Shown here piece by piece: positions 1-7,349 of a DNA stretch of 8,443 nucleotides (within the stretch, counting starts at the first letter, position 1; each line of letters opens with the position of its first letter). The stretch covers positions 1,265 through 9,707 of the forward strand of contig JAHZEH010000056.1 of the NCBI GenBank assembly GCA_019421925.1. The letters run 5' to 3'. The notes below the pieces were generated by a model. It did not search any database, had not been told where the DNA came from, and saw nothing but the letters and a program-made list of their open reading frames with translations. Source of the stretch: Clostridia bacterium (GTDB lineage Bacteria; Bacillota; Clostridia; Christensenellales; CALWSW01). Made by a program: the position numbers and the translations under genes.

Positions 1-2093
1 CGCATCAGGAAGGCGTTGTTGCCAATGGGCTGCACCTCCAGGTAGTCATAGAAGGAGGCAATCTTGTTCAGCCGCTCCTCCCCGTCTCCCTTGAGCACCG
101 CCCGGAACAGCTCGCCCGCCTCGCAGGCGCTGCCCACGATCAGCCCCTCCCGATGCATCATCAAAAGGCTTCGGGGAATGCGCGGCCTGCGCGCCCGGCG
201 GCTGAAATGCTCCAGGTGGGAATAGGTGACCAGCTTATACAGGTTGGTCAGCCCCGCCTGGTCCTTCACTAAGAAGACAATATGATAGCTGTTTTTCTTA
301 TTATAGCCCTCCGCCCGGTGCTCCGGAAAGATGGCGGGAAGGCCCTCGGCCCCGCTGGCCCTGTAGAGTTCCACCAATTTCAGGAAGATCTGGGCCGTGG
401 CCTCCGCGTCGCAGATAGCCCTGTGGTGGCTCTCCAGTGAGACGCCGAAATAGTCGGTCAGGTTGTTGAGCTTGTGGTGCTTGAGGCTGCGCACGGTATA
501 ACGGGCGAGCATCAGCGTGTCCACGGCGGGCTGGTCAAACTCCAGCCCGTAGCGGGAGCCGTGCTCCGTCAAAAAGCCCATATCAAAATTGGCGTTATGG
601 GCGACAAAGCAACAGCCCTTGGAGAACTCGTAGAACTCCCGCAGCACCCCCTCGGGCTCCGGTGCGTCGGCCACCATCTCGTTGGTGATGCCGGTCAGCT
701 CTGTGATTTTGAGGGGAATCGGCATGCAAGGGTTCAAAAAACTCTCAAAACGGTCCACCACCTGACCGTCCCTCAGCTTGACGGCGGACAGCTCTATGAT
801 GGTGTTGAGCTTTTCGTTGAGGCCGGTAGTCTCCACGTCGAACACCACAAAGGTCTGGTCAAAGTCGATGGGCCAGCTGTCGTCGAGCAGATAGCCCTCC
901 ATTCCATAGATGGCTTTGATTCCCGCCTTCTTGGCCGCTCCATAGAAATCCGGGAATGCCTGCACCACGCCATGGTCGGTGACAGCCATGGCCGTATGGC
1001 CCCATTCTTTGGCCATCGCCACAGTCTCCTTGATGTTGAGCATACTGTCCAGGGTGGAGAGCTGGGTATGCAGATGGAGCTCCACCCGCTTTTCAGGGGC
1101 GTTGTCCATGCGCTTGATCGCCGGGATGGACAGCACCGCTTTGGGCGTTACGGTGAGCTCCCCGCTGAACTTGTCAATGCCCGCTGTGCCGTGGACCTGC
1201 ACCCACTCCCCGCGGTTCAACCCGGGCAGCACCCGCTGGGCCGTCTTGACGTCCAAAATGAGCTTGCTGGTTACCGTGTTGGTGCGGTCGCATACGTCGA
1301 AGGTGATGATGGTCTTGGTGTTGCCGAACACGTCGCGGGTCTCCAGCTTGACAATCTGCCCTTCAAAGCAGCACCGCCCCGTCTGGTCGTTGATGTCGTC
1401 GATGGGGATGAGCTCCACCTTGCGGACCGGCTCCCCGTAGATGATGTCCTTCCGCGTAAAGGCCACCACATTGTTCTCCTGCTGCTTGCGTACTTTCTGG
1501 GGAGCGGGGGCGGCCGGGCGTTTCCCGGCAGGCGTCTGGATGGGCCCTTCCTGATAGGGCACGATTTTGCGCTCCCACTCCTCCTCCTCCGCTCTGTGCT
1601 CCACCCGGCAGGGATAGGAGAAGGCAGTCTGCACAAAGTGCTGCAGCTGGTCCGCACTGTCGCACCGCTTCCAGATCAGCTCGGCCGAAGGGTCGGGCAG
1701 AACAACGGTGAGCACATGGTCCTGAAGGCGCAGGTGGATATGCTCAGCGAAGGGAGAGAGCATGGGACACTCCTCGCAGATGCAGCGGATAAGATAGGGC
1801 TCATGGCGGGTAAAATTCTGCGCAAAGTCCCCCGGTTGTCCAGGAAAACGGAATTCCACGCTCAAAGAGGCGGAAACCTCCGCCAGGCGGCCTAGGAGCA
1901 TCCGCTCAATCTGGCGCATCGCGCTCCAGGGGAGTATCTCTTCACAGCGAAACAGCACACTGACATGGTGCTTCAGTGCGCTGATGCTGATTTTCTCCAG
2001 GGTCAACTGATCGGCATACTGCGAGGCGCCGCTCTGCCGCACCAGATCAAGCCATTGATTTGACAATATCCACCACCCCTGTGAATTGATCAT
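1..2093 (-). CDS. polC: DNA polymerase III PolC-type alpha subunit, N-terminal part (truncated by window edge)
   Basis: Replicative DNA polymerase of Gram-positive bacteria, carrying its own 3'-5' proofreading exonuclease. 697 codons are visible; the polymerase core and C-terminus lie beyond position 1 (family members are around 1,400-1,500 residues). Order seen: N-terminal domain (about 1-170), linker rich in Ala, Pro and Gln (about 180-215), OB-fold (about 225-320), first PHP segment starting at VELHLHTQLS (H340, H342), then a DnaQ-like exonuclease with motif I DVETTG (D419, E421), motif II HNANFD (D504) and motif III HHRAICDA. After it the second PHP part begins (HREGLIVGSACEAGELF). The ATG at 2093 is chosen because a G-rich ribosome binding site (the G run 2109-2102) lies 8 nt upstream and the N-terminal domain follows at once; TTG at 2066 is a weaker alternative. 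Upstream, the same frame stays open through ispG, so as sequenced there is no stop separating the two genes. Confidence 0.96.
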   Translation of the reverse strand, partial: MINSQGWWILSNQWLDLVRQSGASQYADQLTLEKISISALKHHVSVLFRCEEILPWSAMRQIERMLLGRLAEVSASLSVEFRFPGQPGDFAQNFTRHEPYLIRCICEECPMLSPFAEHIHLRLQDHVLTVVLPDPSAELIWKRCDSADQLQHFVQTAFSYPCRVEHRAEEEEWERKIVPYQEGPIQTPAGKRPAAPAPQKVRKQQENNVVAFTRKDIIYGEPVRKVELIPIDDINDQTGRCCFEGQIVKLETRDVFGNTKTIITFDVCDRTNTVTSKLILDVKTAQRVLPGLNRGEWVQVHGTAGIDKFSGELTVTPKAVLSIPAIKRMDNAPEKRVELHLHTQLSTLDSMLNIKETVAMAKEWGHTAMAVTDHGVVQAFPDFYGAAKKAGIKAIYGMEGYLLDDSWPIDFDQTFVVFDVETTGLNEKLNTIIELSAVKLRDGQVVDRFESFLNPCMPIPLKITELTGITNEMVADAPEPEGVLREFYEFSKGCCFVAHNANFDMGFLTEHGSRYGLEFDQPAVDTLMLARYTVRSLKHHKLNNLTDYFGVSLESHHRAICDAEATAQIFLKLVELYRASGAEGLPAIFPEHRAEGYNKKNSYHIVFLVKDQAGLTNLYKLVTYSHLEHFSRRARRPRIPRSLLMMHREGLIVGSACEAGELFRAVLKGDGEERLNKIASFYDYLEVQPIGNNAFLM

Positions 2094-3134
2094 ACTCTGC
2101 GCCCCCCCCATCAGGCGCTCCATGCCCTCTTCCCAGTCCTTGCAGGAACACAGCTTTTCCCCGCCCGCAAAGAGCATGCAGCCGCCGGGCGCGAAAGCGA
2201 TGCCCAGATCGGCCTCCCTCGCCTCCCCGGGGCCGTTGACCACACAGCCCATCACGGCCAGTTTGAAATGCCGTTTGGTTTGGGGGAGCCGTGCCTGGAT
2301 ACGGGCAGAGATGGCGGGCAGATCCACCCTGCACCGACCGCAGGTGGGGCAGGAGACGATCTCAATGCCCTCCCTGCGGAGCTCCAGCGCCCGCAGGATG
2401 GCCAGCCCCGCTTCGATCTCCCGCAGAGGATCGTCCGTAATGGAGACGCGCAGCGTGTCGCCGATGCCGTCGAGCAGCAGACTCCCCGCGCCTGCAGCGG
2501 CCTTGACAAGGGCCTGGACGCCGCCCCCGGCCTCTGTGACGCCGATGTGGATGGGATAGTCCACCCTCCCCGCAAGCATCCGGTTGGCTGCAACCGTCAC
2601 CGGGACGCTGGAGGATTTGATAGAGATCACCGTGTCATAGAAGCCCTGCTCCTCCAGCACCGCAACGTGGGAGAGGGCGCTCTCCACAAGCGCCTCGGCC
2701 GTCGGACCGCCGTATTTGCGCAGCAGGTCCTTCTGCAGGGAACCGCCGTTCACGCCGATCCGGATGGGGACCCCCTTCCCTTTTGCCGCGGCCACCAGCT
2801 CCCGGACCTTGGCCCTGCTGCCGATGTTGCCGGGATTGAAGCGCAGCTTGTCCACCCCCGCCTCAATGGAGGCGATGGCCAGCCTGTGGTCAAAATGGAT
2901 ATCCGCCACCAACGGAATGGAGATGGCGGCGCGGATGGCCGGGAGGGCCGCCACGCAGTCCATGTCATAAACGGAGGAACGCACAATTTCGCAGCCCGCC
3001 GCCTCCAGGGCATGAATCTGCGCGATAGTCGCGGCGCTGTCCCGGGTATCCGTATTGGTCATGGACTGGAGCGTTACAGGCGCGCCGCCCCCAACAGGCA
3101 CGCCGCCCACCATGATTTTTCGTCCTCCGCCCAT
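2090..3134 (-). CDS. ispG: 4-hydroxy-3-methylbut-2-en-1-yl diphosphate (HMBPP) synthase; reading frame runs into polC as sequenced
   Basis: Iron-sulfur enzyme of the MEP isoprenoid pathway that reductively converts methylerythritol cyclodiphosphate to HMBPP. The protein opens with MGGGRKIMVGGVPVGGGAPV and LQSMTNTDTRD, then carries the barrel motifs PLVADIHFDHRLA, KLRFNPGNIG and RIGVNGGSLQKDLL, then VTEAGGG. The C-terminal cluster domain has CPTCGRC (C262, C265) and MGCVVNGPGEA (C297, E304); these match the four cluster ligands of E. coli IspG at a constant offset of 8. Start ATG 3134 follows a GGAGG site 8 nt upstream and lies 1 nt after the rseP stop. The frame has no stop: the last codons ATG GGG GGG GCG at 2111-2100 pass straight into polC. 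The end given (2090) is a model that assumes one surplus G in the run 2109-2102; it yields 347 residues and an ATGA overlap with polC. With one extra G instead, the frame would end at 2047. Function is certain; the 3' end is not. Confidence 0.93.
2102..2109 (-). other. G8 homopolymer at the ispG-polC junction (frame-determining; likely polC ribosome binding site)
   Basis: Eight consecutive G on the minus strand, seen as eight C on the plus strand, within the final ispG codons. The run decides the frame: eight G fuses ispG to polC; seven G ends ispG at TGA 2092-2090, overlapping the polC ATG at 2093-2091; nine G ends ispG at TGA 2049-2047. The run lies 8 nt upstream of the polC ATG, so it probably also serves as its Shine-Dalgarno-like sequence. 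Run length and frames are read directly; the cause (sequencing or assembly indel, natural slippage or true fusion) is undecided. Confidence 0.8.
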
Positions 3135-3135
3135 G

Positions 3136-4173
3136 TTAAGCGCCTCCGAAGAGCCGCCGGATATCCCCCATGGTGATATAGAGGATGAACAGCAGCAAAA
3201 TGGCCATGCCGACCAGATGGATGATCCCCTCATGCTCCCGTTTGATGGGCTTGCGGAAGATCATCTCATAGAGGATAAAGAGGGCACGGGAGCCGTCCAG
3301 CCCAGGGAAGGGGATCAAATTGAAAATCCCCAGGTTGAGGCTGAGATACAGGCACAGGCGGAAGATGGTCTCCCAGCCGCTGCGCACCGCCTGGCCAATG
3401 ATGGTGATGGTGCCCACCGGGCCCGTGACCTGGTCCTGCAAGTTCTCCACCTTGAAGATGTTGACAAAAAAGCTCACCAGGCTCTTGGCTGCGTGCACCA
3501 GGAATTCCCCGGCGCTGGAAAGGGCCTCTCCAAATGAAAACCCTCTCCGGCTATTGTAATTGAGCGTGACGCCCAACATGTTTTTCCCTTTTTCCGCGTT
3601 ATAGAGGTCCCGGGCACGCAGTGTGACGTCCCGATCCCCCCGGCGCACTTTAACGGAAACTCCCTCGGCCGAATCCGCCTGATCCACCCCCTCAAGGGCG
3701 GAGAAGTCAAAAACCATGCTCTTTCCGTTGATCTCCAATATGACATCGCCCGGCAGGATGCCTGCCGCCTCGGCCGGGGAACCCGGGTTGACTCCCTCGA
3801 TCGTGACGGCATAATCCCCCCATGCGCAAAGGGTGATCACCGCAAGCACAAAGGCGAACAGAATATTCATCACTGCGCCGGCAAGCACCACCAGAAGGCG
3901 CTTCCAGGGCTTCTGCGCATTGAAAGCCTCGGGGTCCTCCCCGCCGTCCTCATCCTCCCCGTGGAACTTGCAAAAGCCGCCCAGGGGCAGCGCCCGCACG
4001 CTGTAGCGGATGCCCTTCTTCACAGTCGTAAAAATCTTTGGGCCAAACCCGACGGCGAATTCGTCCACCCGGAAGCCCAAAGCCCGCGCCATGCCGAAGT
4101 GGCCCAGCTCATGAATCATAATCAGCACGCCGAGCACAATGATCGCGCCAAATATGGACAAAACAGTGGTCAT
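3136..4173 (-). CDS. rseP: Site-2 protease family intramembrane zinc metalloprotease, RseP-like
   Basis: Membrane-embedded metalloprotease that cleaves substrates such as anti-sigma factors or signal-peptide remnants within the bilayer (RseP/RasP family). The 345-residue protein has the HExxH zinc site HELGH at 21-25 inside the first membrane segment (about 4-22), a second segment (about 94-117), one PDZ domain (about 125-185, core EGVNPGSPAEAAGILPGD), and the second ligand motif NLIPFPGLDG at 285-294 with D293 as the third metal ligand, in a membrane segment at about 270-290. A last segment spans about 315-335. One PDZ domain is usual for Gram-positive members; E. coli RseP has two. Start ATG 4173 has GAGG 7 nt upstream and lies 14 nt after dxr; the TAA stop is 1 nt before the ispG ATG. 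The substrate cannot be told from the sequence. Confidence 0.95.
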   Translation of the reverse strand: MTTVLSIFGAIIVLGVLIMIHELGHFGMARALGFRVDEFAVGFGPKIFTTVKKGIRYSVRALPLGGFCKFHGEDEDGGEDPEAFNAQKPWKRLLVVLAGAVMNILFAFVLAVITLCAWGDYAVTIEGVNPGSPAEAAGILPGDVILEINGKSMVFDFSALEGVDQADSAEGVSVKVRRGDRDVTLRARDLYNAEKGKNMLGVTLNYNSRRGFSFGEALSSAGEFLVHAAKSLVSFFVNIFKVENLQDQVTGPVGTITIIGQAVRSGWETIFRLCLYLSLNLGIFNLIPFPGLDGSRALFILYEMIFRKPIKREHEGIIHLVGMAILLLFILYITMGDIRRLFGGA

Positions 4174-4187
4174 TCCGTTACCTCGTT

Positions 4188-5342
4188 TTACAGATTCAGA
4201 GAGCGGACGCAGGCTCGCGCCCGGGCATCCGCCTCGAGGATATCACCCAGCGTCCTAGGGGACACGGGCGCAATCCGGGAGAGCGCCTCCGCGCAAGCCC
4301 GGGCGATGTCCATATATCCCAGCTTTCTCTCCAGGAACAGGCCCACCGCCTCCTCATTGGCGGCGTTGAATACGGCGGTCGCCGTGCCCCCCGCGCGCAG
4401 GGCGTCGTAGGCCAGGCCCAGGGCGGGGAACCGCTCCAAATCGGGAGCAAAAAACTCCAGTCTGGCCATCTGCTCCAATTTGAGCGGGGCCACCGGGGAA
4501 GGCGCGCGGGTCTTCCCCATGAGAGCGTACTGGATGGGCAGACGCATATCGGGCGTACCCAATTGGGCCAGGAGCGCCCCGTCCACAGTCTCGACAAAGG
4601 AGTGGACAATGCTGCCCGGATGAATCAGCACGTCGATACGCTCAGTCGGCAGCCCAAAGAGGAAATGGGCTTCGATGACCTCCAGCCCCTTGTTGGCCAG
4701 GGTGGAGGAGTCTATGGTGATCTTTCTGCCCATATTCCAGCTGGGATGACGCAGCGCCTGCTCCGGCGTCGCTTCCCTCAGCTGCTCCTTCGTCCAGGAC
4801 CGGAAGGGCCCTCCCGAGGAGGTCAAAATCACGCGCCGCACCTCGCTGGCGCTCCCCAGCCCCTGGAGGCACTGGAAAACCGCCGAGTGCTCGCTGTCCA
4901 CAGGAAAGAGATTGGCCCGGTTGCGGTTCAGCAGGGGGCTCAGCAGCTCGCCTCCGCATACGATGGACTCCTTGTTGGCCAGGGCCACCTTCTTGCCCTG
5001 CTCCAGGGCCGCGATCAGGGGGAATATCCCCTGCATGCCGCCCACGGCAATCACAACGATGTCCACGTCCTCCCGCTCGCAGGCAAGGACGTTGCACTGA
5101 TCCCCCAGAACGATCTGGGGCCGGCCCTCCAGGGCGGGGAGATTGGCTGCGGACGCGGCGTCCGCAAGGCCGATATAACGGGGCCTGTATTTCTGAGCAA
5201 GTTCCCCCAACCCCTTCGCGTCCCGCTGAGCGGTCAGAGCTGTTATGCGAAAGAGGTCCGGATGCATATCGACCACACTGAGGGTCTGCCTGCCAATGGA
5301 ACCGGTGCATCCAAGCACCGCCAGATTGATGATTGAACTCAT
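4188..5342 (-). CDS. dxr: 1-deoxy-D-xylulose 5-phosphate reductoisomerase
   Basis: Catalyses the first committed MEP-pathway step: NADPH-dependent rearrangement and reduction of DXP to MEP, with a divalent metal. Numbering from the chosen start (384 residues): nucleotide-binding GCTGSIG at 11-17, ANKES at 122-126, metal ligands in PVDSEHS (D149, E151), SSGGPF at 175-180 in the substrate region, and HPSWNMGRKITIDSSTLANKGLE with H199, S212, N217, K218 and E221. These match the E. coli catalytic residues with small constant offsets. The ATG at 5342 is preferred because it puts the GxTGSIG motif at the usual distance and has a weak GAG site 5 nt upstream. An in-frame ATG at 5360 would add six residues but has AAGG directly against it, too close to work well. 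The gene follows cdsA by 24 nt and precedes rseP by 14 nt. Together with ispG it gives this cluster two MEP-pathway enzymes. Confidence 0.97.
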   Translation of the reverse strand: MSSIINLAVLGCTGSIGRQTLSVVDMHPDLFRITALTAQRDAKGLGELAQKYRPRYIGLADAASAANLPALEGRPQIVLGDQCNVLACEREDVDIVVIAVGGMQGIFPLIAALEQGKKVALANKESIVCGGELLSPLLNRNRANLFPVDSEHSAVFQCLQGLGSASEVRRVILTSSGGPFRSWTKEQLREATPEQALRHPSWNMGRKITIDSSTLANKGLEVIEAHFLFGLPTERIDVLIHPGSIVHSFVETVDGALLAQLGTPDMRLPIQYALMGKTRAPSPVAPLKLEQMARLEFFAPDLERFPALGLAYDALRAGGTATAVFNAANEEAVGLFLERKLGYMDIARACAEALSRIAPVSPRTLGDILEADARARACVRSLNL

Positions 5343-5366
5343 ATTTTCTCTGAAATCCATCCTTGT

Positions 5367-6182
5367 CTATACATAGTAAAAGATGAAAATGTAGTTGAAA
5401 AAGAGGTACGCGATGGGGACGGAAAACAGGATGCTGTCAAACCGGTCGAGCACGCCGCCGTGGCCGGGAAAGAGCGTCCCGTAGTCCTTGATGCCCGTTT
5501 GCCGCTTGATGGCGGAGGCGGCCAAATCTCCAATCTGGCCCATGATGGAACAGAAGGGCGCGCAGATGACATACATCCACCAGGGGAAATCCGCCCCCCA
5601 AACAAACTGCAAAAAGTAGAGGGCTACGGCGGTGAGCATGCTGCCCGCAATCCCGCCAGCCGCACCCTCCACCGACTTTTTGGGGCTCAGCTCAGGGCAG
5701 AGCCTATGTTTGCCCAGGGTGGAACCCACGAAATAGGCGAACACATCTGTCAGGCAGGCAAAAGCGATCCCGCACAGCAGCGTGGTCCTCCCCATAGGCT
5801 GGGGCGCAAGCACGGTCTGGAGCATCACTGTAAAGAGCGGCAGCGGATAGACCAGCGGAACCAGAGAGGCCAGCAAATCCGCCGTGGTGACACGCCTGCT
5901 CAAAACCCGCACCGTAAACGCCAGCATAATAATCAGCAGATACAGCGCCCACACCGTCTCCAGACCGCGGTATGCCAGCGCGGCGATGGAAAGCAGCGCA
6001 AAAGCGTATCCAGGCCAGTTCATAGGCCGCTGGCCGCCCGCCCGGAGCGCCCCCATCATCTCATACTGGGCAAGTACCATCAGAATGCCAACGGCGGCAA
6101 TTTGCAGGTAGTCCGGGCCGAACACGCCGATGCCAATGACCCCCGCGGCAAACACAATGCCCACAATCGTTCTTTTGAGCAT
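5367..6182 (-). CDS. cdsA: Phosphatidate cytidylyltransferase (CDP-diacylglycerol synthase)
   Basis: Integral membrane enzyme that makes CDP-diacylglycerol from phosphatidic acid and CTP, the precursor of the anionic phospholipids. The 271-residue protein is hydrophobic throughout, with about eight or nine membrane segments (for example 5-21, 26-43, 76-94, 103-125, 133-153, 175-196, 202-220 and 249-269). The family signature S-x-x-K-R-x4-K-D-x-G-x2-F-P-x-H-G-G-x2-D-R is complete at 223-247 (S223, K226, R227, K232, D233, H241, D246, R247). A second conserved stretch has D146 in LTDVFAYFVG and SPKKSVEG at 166-173. The start ATG at 6182 has GGGGGAG about 6 nt upstream. Unlike every other gene here, it is preceded by a long gap (440 nt after uppS); it is followed by dxr after 24 nt. 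Confidence 0.97.
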   Translation of the reverse strand: MLKRTIVGIVFAAGVIGIGVFGPDYLQIAAVGILMVLAQYEMMGALRAGGQRPMNWPGYAFALLSIAALAYRGLETVWALYLLIIMLAFTVRVLSRRVTTADLLASLVPLVYPLPLFTVMLQTVLAPQPMGRTTLLCGIAFACLTDVFAYFVGSTLGKHRLCPELSPKKSVEGAAGGIAGSMLTAVALYFLQFVWGADFPWWMYVICAPFCSIMGQIGDLAASAIKRQTGIKDYGTLFPGHGGVLDRFDSILFSVPIAYLFFNYIFIFYYV

Positions 6183-6213
6183 CTAACTCTCCCCCAACCT
6201 AGCCTCTTATGGA

Positions 6214-6614
6214 ATTCGAACCAAAGTCCCCCATGTCCTTGGGCGCGGCAGCCATGTCAAAAGCAGCCGGAATCCAGCCAGAATTCCTCCGCTCTCCTAT
6301 CCCTGGTGGATAAGGACATTCCTCAAAGGCAATTTGGCCTGTTTCCGTATTGCAGGCCCCGCCTTAAAAACGTCCCCGCACCTAAAACCGCCGCAAGTCA
6401 GTCCTAAAGGCCTGCGGATTCGCCCCAAACGGGGCGCAGCAGGCCCTGTTCCAAGGGGCCAAGCGCTGGCCAACGGCAAGCCGTGAAAACCGTATGATCA
6501 GCTTCACTCTGTCTCTGTCCAGAAACCGGGGCAAACGGGTTTCTTGTCGAAAAGCATGCCAATTCCGGGAATTTGATTCAGGTTCCATTACTCAGGCTTA
6601 ATCATTCGAATCAA
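6214..6614. repeat. 11-nt direct repeat framing the uppS-cdsA gap
   Basis: ATTCGAACCAA at 6214-6224 and ATTCGAATCAA at 6604-6614 (plus strand) agree at 10 of 11 positions, are spaced 390 nt apart, and lie close to the two borders of the gap. Each contains the palindrome TTCGAA. The placement suggests a duplicated target or recombination site flanking a small insertion, but two short copies can also arise by chance. Confidence 0.4.
6409..6445 (-). other. Compound GC-rich hairpin in the uppS-cdsA gap
   Basis: Perfect outer stem of 7 bp (6409-6415 with 6439-6445, GGCCTGC with GCAGGCC), an asymmetric internal loop of 5 and 2 nt, then a perfect 6-bp inner stem CGCCCC with GGGGCG (6421-6426 with 6431-6436) closed by a 4-nt loop. 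On the transcribed (minus) strand only TTT follows, so it is a poor candidate for an intrinsic terminator. It is the strongest secondary structure I found in the gap. Confidence 0.65.
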
Positions 6615-6622
6615 CCGGGCTC

Positions 6623-7315
6623 CTACAGCCCGCCGAACCTGCGGATCCTCCTCTGGTACTCCTGCAGAGCCGCGATATACTGGCCGTCGTCAAAATCCGG
6701 CCAGTGCACGGGGACAAACACGAACTCAGCGTATGCGCATTGATAGAGCATGAAGTTGGAGAGGCGCTGCTCCCCGCTGGTGCGGATAATCACATCGGGA
6801 TCGGGCAGCCCGCTGGTATAAAGTTGTGCCCCCAGCAGCTTCTCATCAATATCCCGGGGTGCAATCTCCCCCTCCAGCGCCTTTTGGGCCAGTGTGCGTG
6901 CGGCAAGGGCGATCTCCGTCCGTCCGCCGTAATTAAAAGCTATGTTCAGCACTGTGCCTGTATTCTCTGCCGTTCGGGAGCGGGCATAGTCCATCGCTTC
7001 AAGAACCTTGGAGCCGATCGGTTCCCTCTCCCCCATAAAGGTAATGCGCACGGCGTTTTGATCCAGTTCGTCGATGTATTTGCTGAGGAACTCCAGGAGA
7101 AGGCCCATCAGGCCCTGCACCTCCTCAAGAGGCCGCTTCCAGTTCTCGCTGGAAAAGGCATAGATCGAAATGACGGCGATCCCCAGATCTGATGTGGCCC
7201 GCACAATGTCCCGCAGCCGCTCCACGCCCGCCCGGTGTCCCAACACGCGGGGAAGCCCCCGGGCCTTTGCCCACCGGCCGTTCCCATCCATGATAATCCC
7301 GACATGCCTGGGCAT
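6623..7315 (-). CDS. uppS: Undecaprenyl diphosphate synthase (cis-prenyltransferase)
   Basis: Builds the C55 lipid carrier for peptidoglycan and other wall polymers by adding isopentenyl units in cis to farnesyl diphosphate. From ATG 7315 the protein is 230 residues. It shows the catalytic P-loop-like motif IIMDGNGRWA (D10), GHRAG at 26-30, IYAFSSENWKRP at 51-62, FNYGGRTEI at 127-135, and the substrate-binding block IIRTSGEQRLSN near 176-187 followed by YAEFVF and WPDF. The ATG is used because it has AGGG just upstream and starts right before the conserved PRHVGIIMDG. Family members often have 10-20 more N-terminal residues, so an in-frame TTG at 7342 (adding nine) is possible. Longer extensions to 7453 would overlap the small gene upstream and show no family similarity. 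It consumes the isoprenoid units whose synthesis needs dxr and ispG downstream. Confidence 0.96.
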   Translation of the reverse strand: MPRHVGIIMDGNGRWAKARGLPRVLGHRAGVERLRDIVRATSDLGIAVISIYAFSSENWKRPLEEVQGLMGLLLEFLSKYIDELDQNAVRITFMGEREPIGSKVLEAMDYARSRTAENTGTVLNIAFNYGGRTEIALAARTLAQKALEGEIAPRDIDEKLLGAQLYTSGLPDPDVIIRTSGEQRLSNFMLYQCAYAEFVFVPVHWPDFDDGQYIAALQEYQRRIRRFGGL

Positions 7316-7349
7316 ATTCCCTGCGTCCAGCTCCCGGGCCAATGCCGGC

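Larger units (their letters stand above)
6183..6622. other. Non-coding gap between uppS and cdsA, rich in inverted repeats
   Basis: 440 nt without a convincing gene, in a cluster whose other junctions downstream of frr are 34 nt or less. Self-complementary segments (plus-strand positions): 6573-6579 with 6608-6614 (7 bp); 6561-6566 with 6568-6573; 6521-6527 with 6538-6544 (7 bp); 6457-6461 with 6467-6471; the compound hairpin 6409-6445; 6336-6341 with 6353-6358; 6295-6302 with 6308-6316 (8 bp, one bulge); 6269-6273 with 6283-6287; and a distant pair 6233-6240 with 6312-6319 (8 bp). No strong intrinsic terminator is present because no hairpin is followed by a clear T run. Likely a structured RNA segment of the transcript or a decayed inserted element; I do not recognise a known family. 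Confidence 0.6.

Noticed and set aside
474..1895. 473-codon open frame on the plus strand
   Set aside because: It lies fully antisense to polC, whose OB, PHP and exonuclease motifs are unmistakable; the plus-strand product has no recognisable family features. Long antisense frames are common in GC-rich genes.
2268..3176. 302-codon open frame on the plus strand
   Set aside because: Antisense to ispG with all IspG cluster ligands on the other strand; no family resemblance.
6203..6226. GGTTCGAATTCC on the minus strand resembling a tRNA T-loop
   Set aside because: No matching acceptor stem, D arm or anticodon arm upstream, and the T-stem pairing breaks after three base pairs.
6232..6260. Perfect TTGACA on the minus strand (6260-6255) as a promoter for cdsA
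   Set aside because: At 16-18 nt spacing only GGACAT, GACATG or ACATGG is found, so there is no credible -10 box.
5460..6407. 315-codon open frame on the plus strand entering the uppS-cdsA gap
   Set aside because: Mostly antisense to cdsA, with a low-complexity Arg/His/Gln-rich composition typical of shadow frames; no good ribosome binding site or motif seen.
6409..6445. Intrinsic terminator after uppS
   Set aside because: The hairpin is strong but only three T follow it on the transcribed strand, and downstream genes appear to depend on read-through.
6382..6588. 68-codon minus-strand open frame in the uppS-cdsA gap
   Set aside because: Weak ribosome binding site, no recognisable domain, and it runs across the inverted repeats; more likely chance than a gene, though a decayed coding remnant cannot be excluded.
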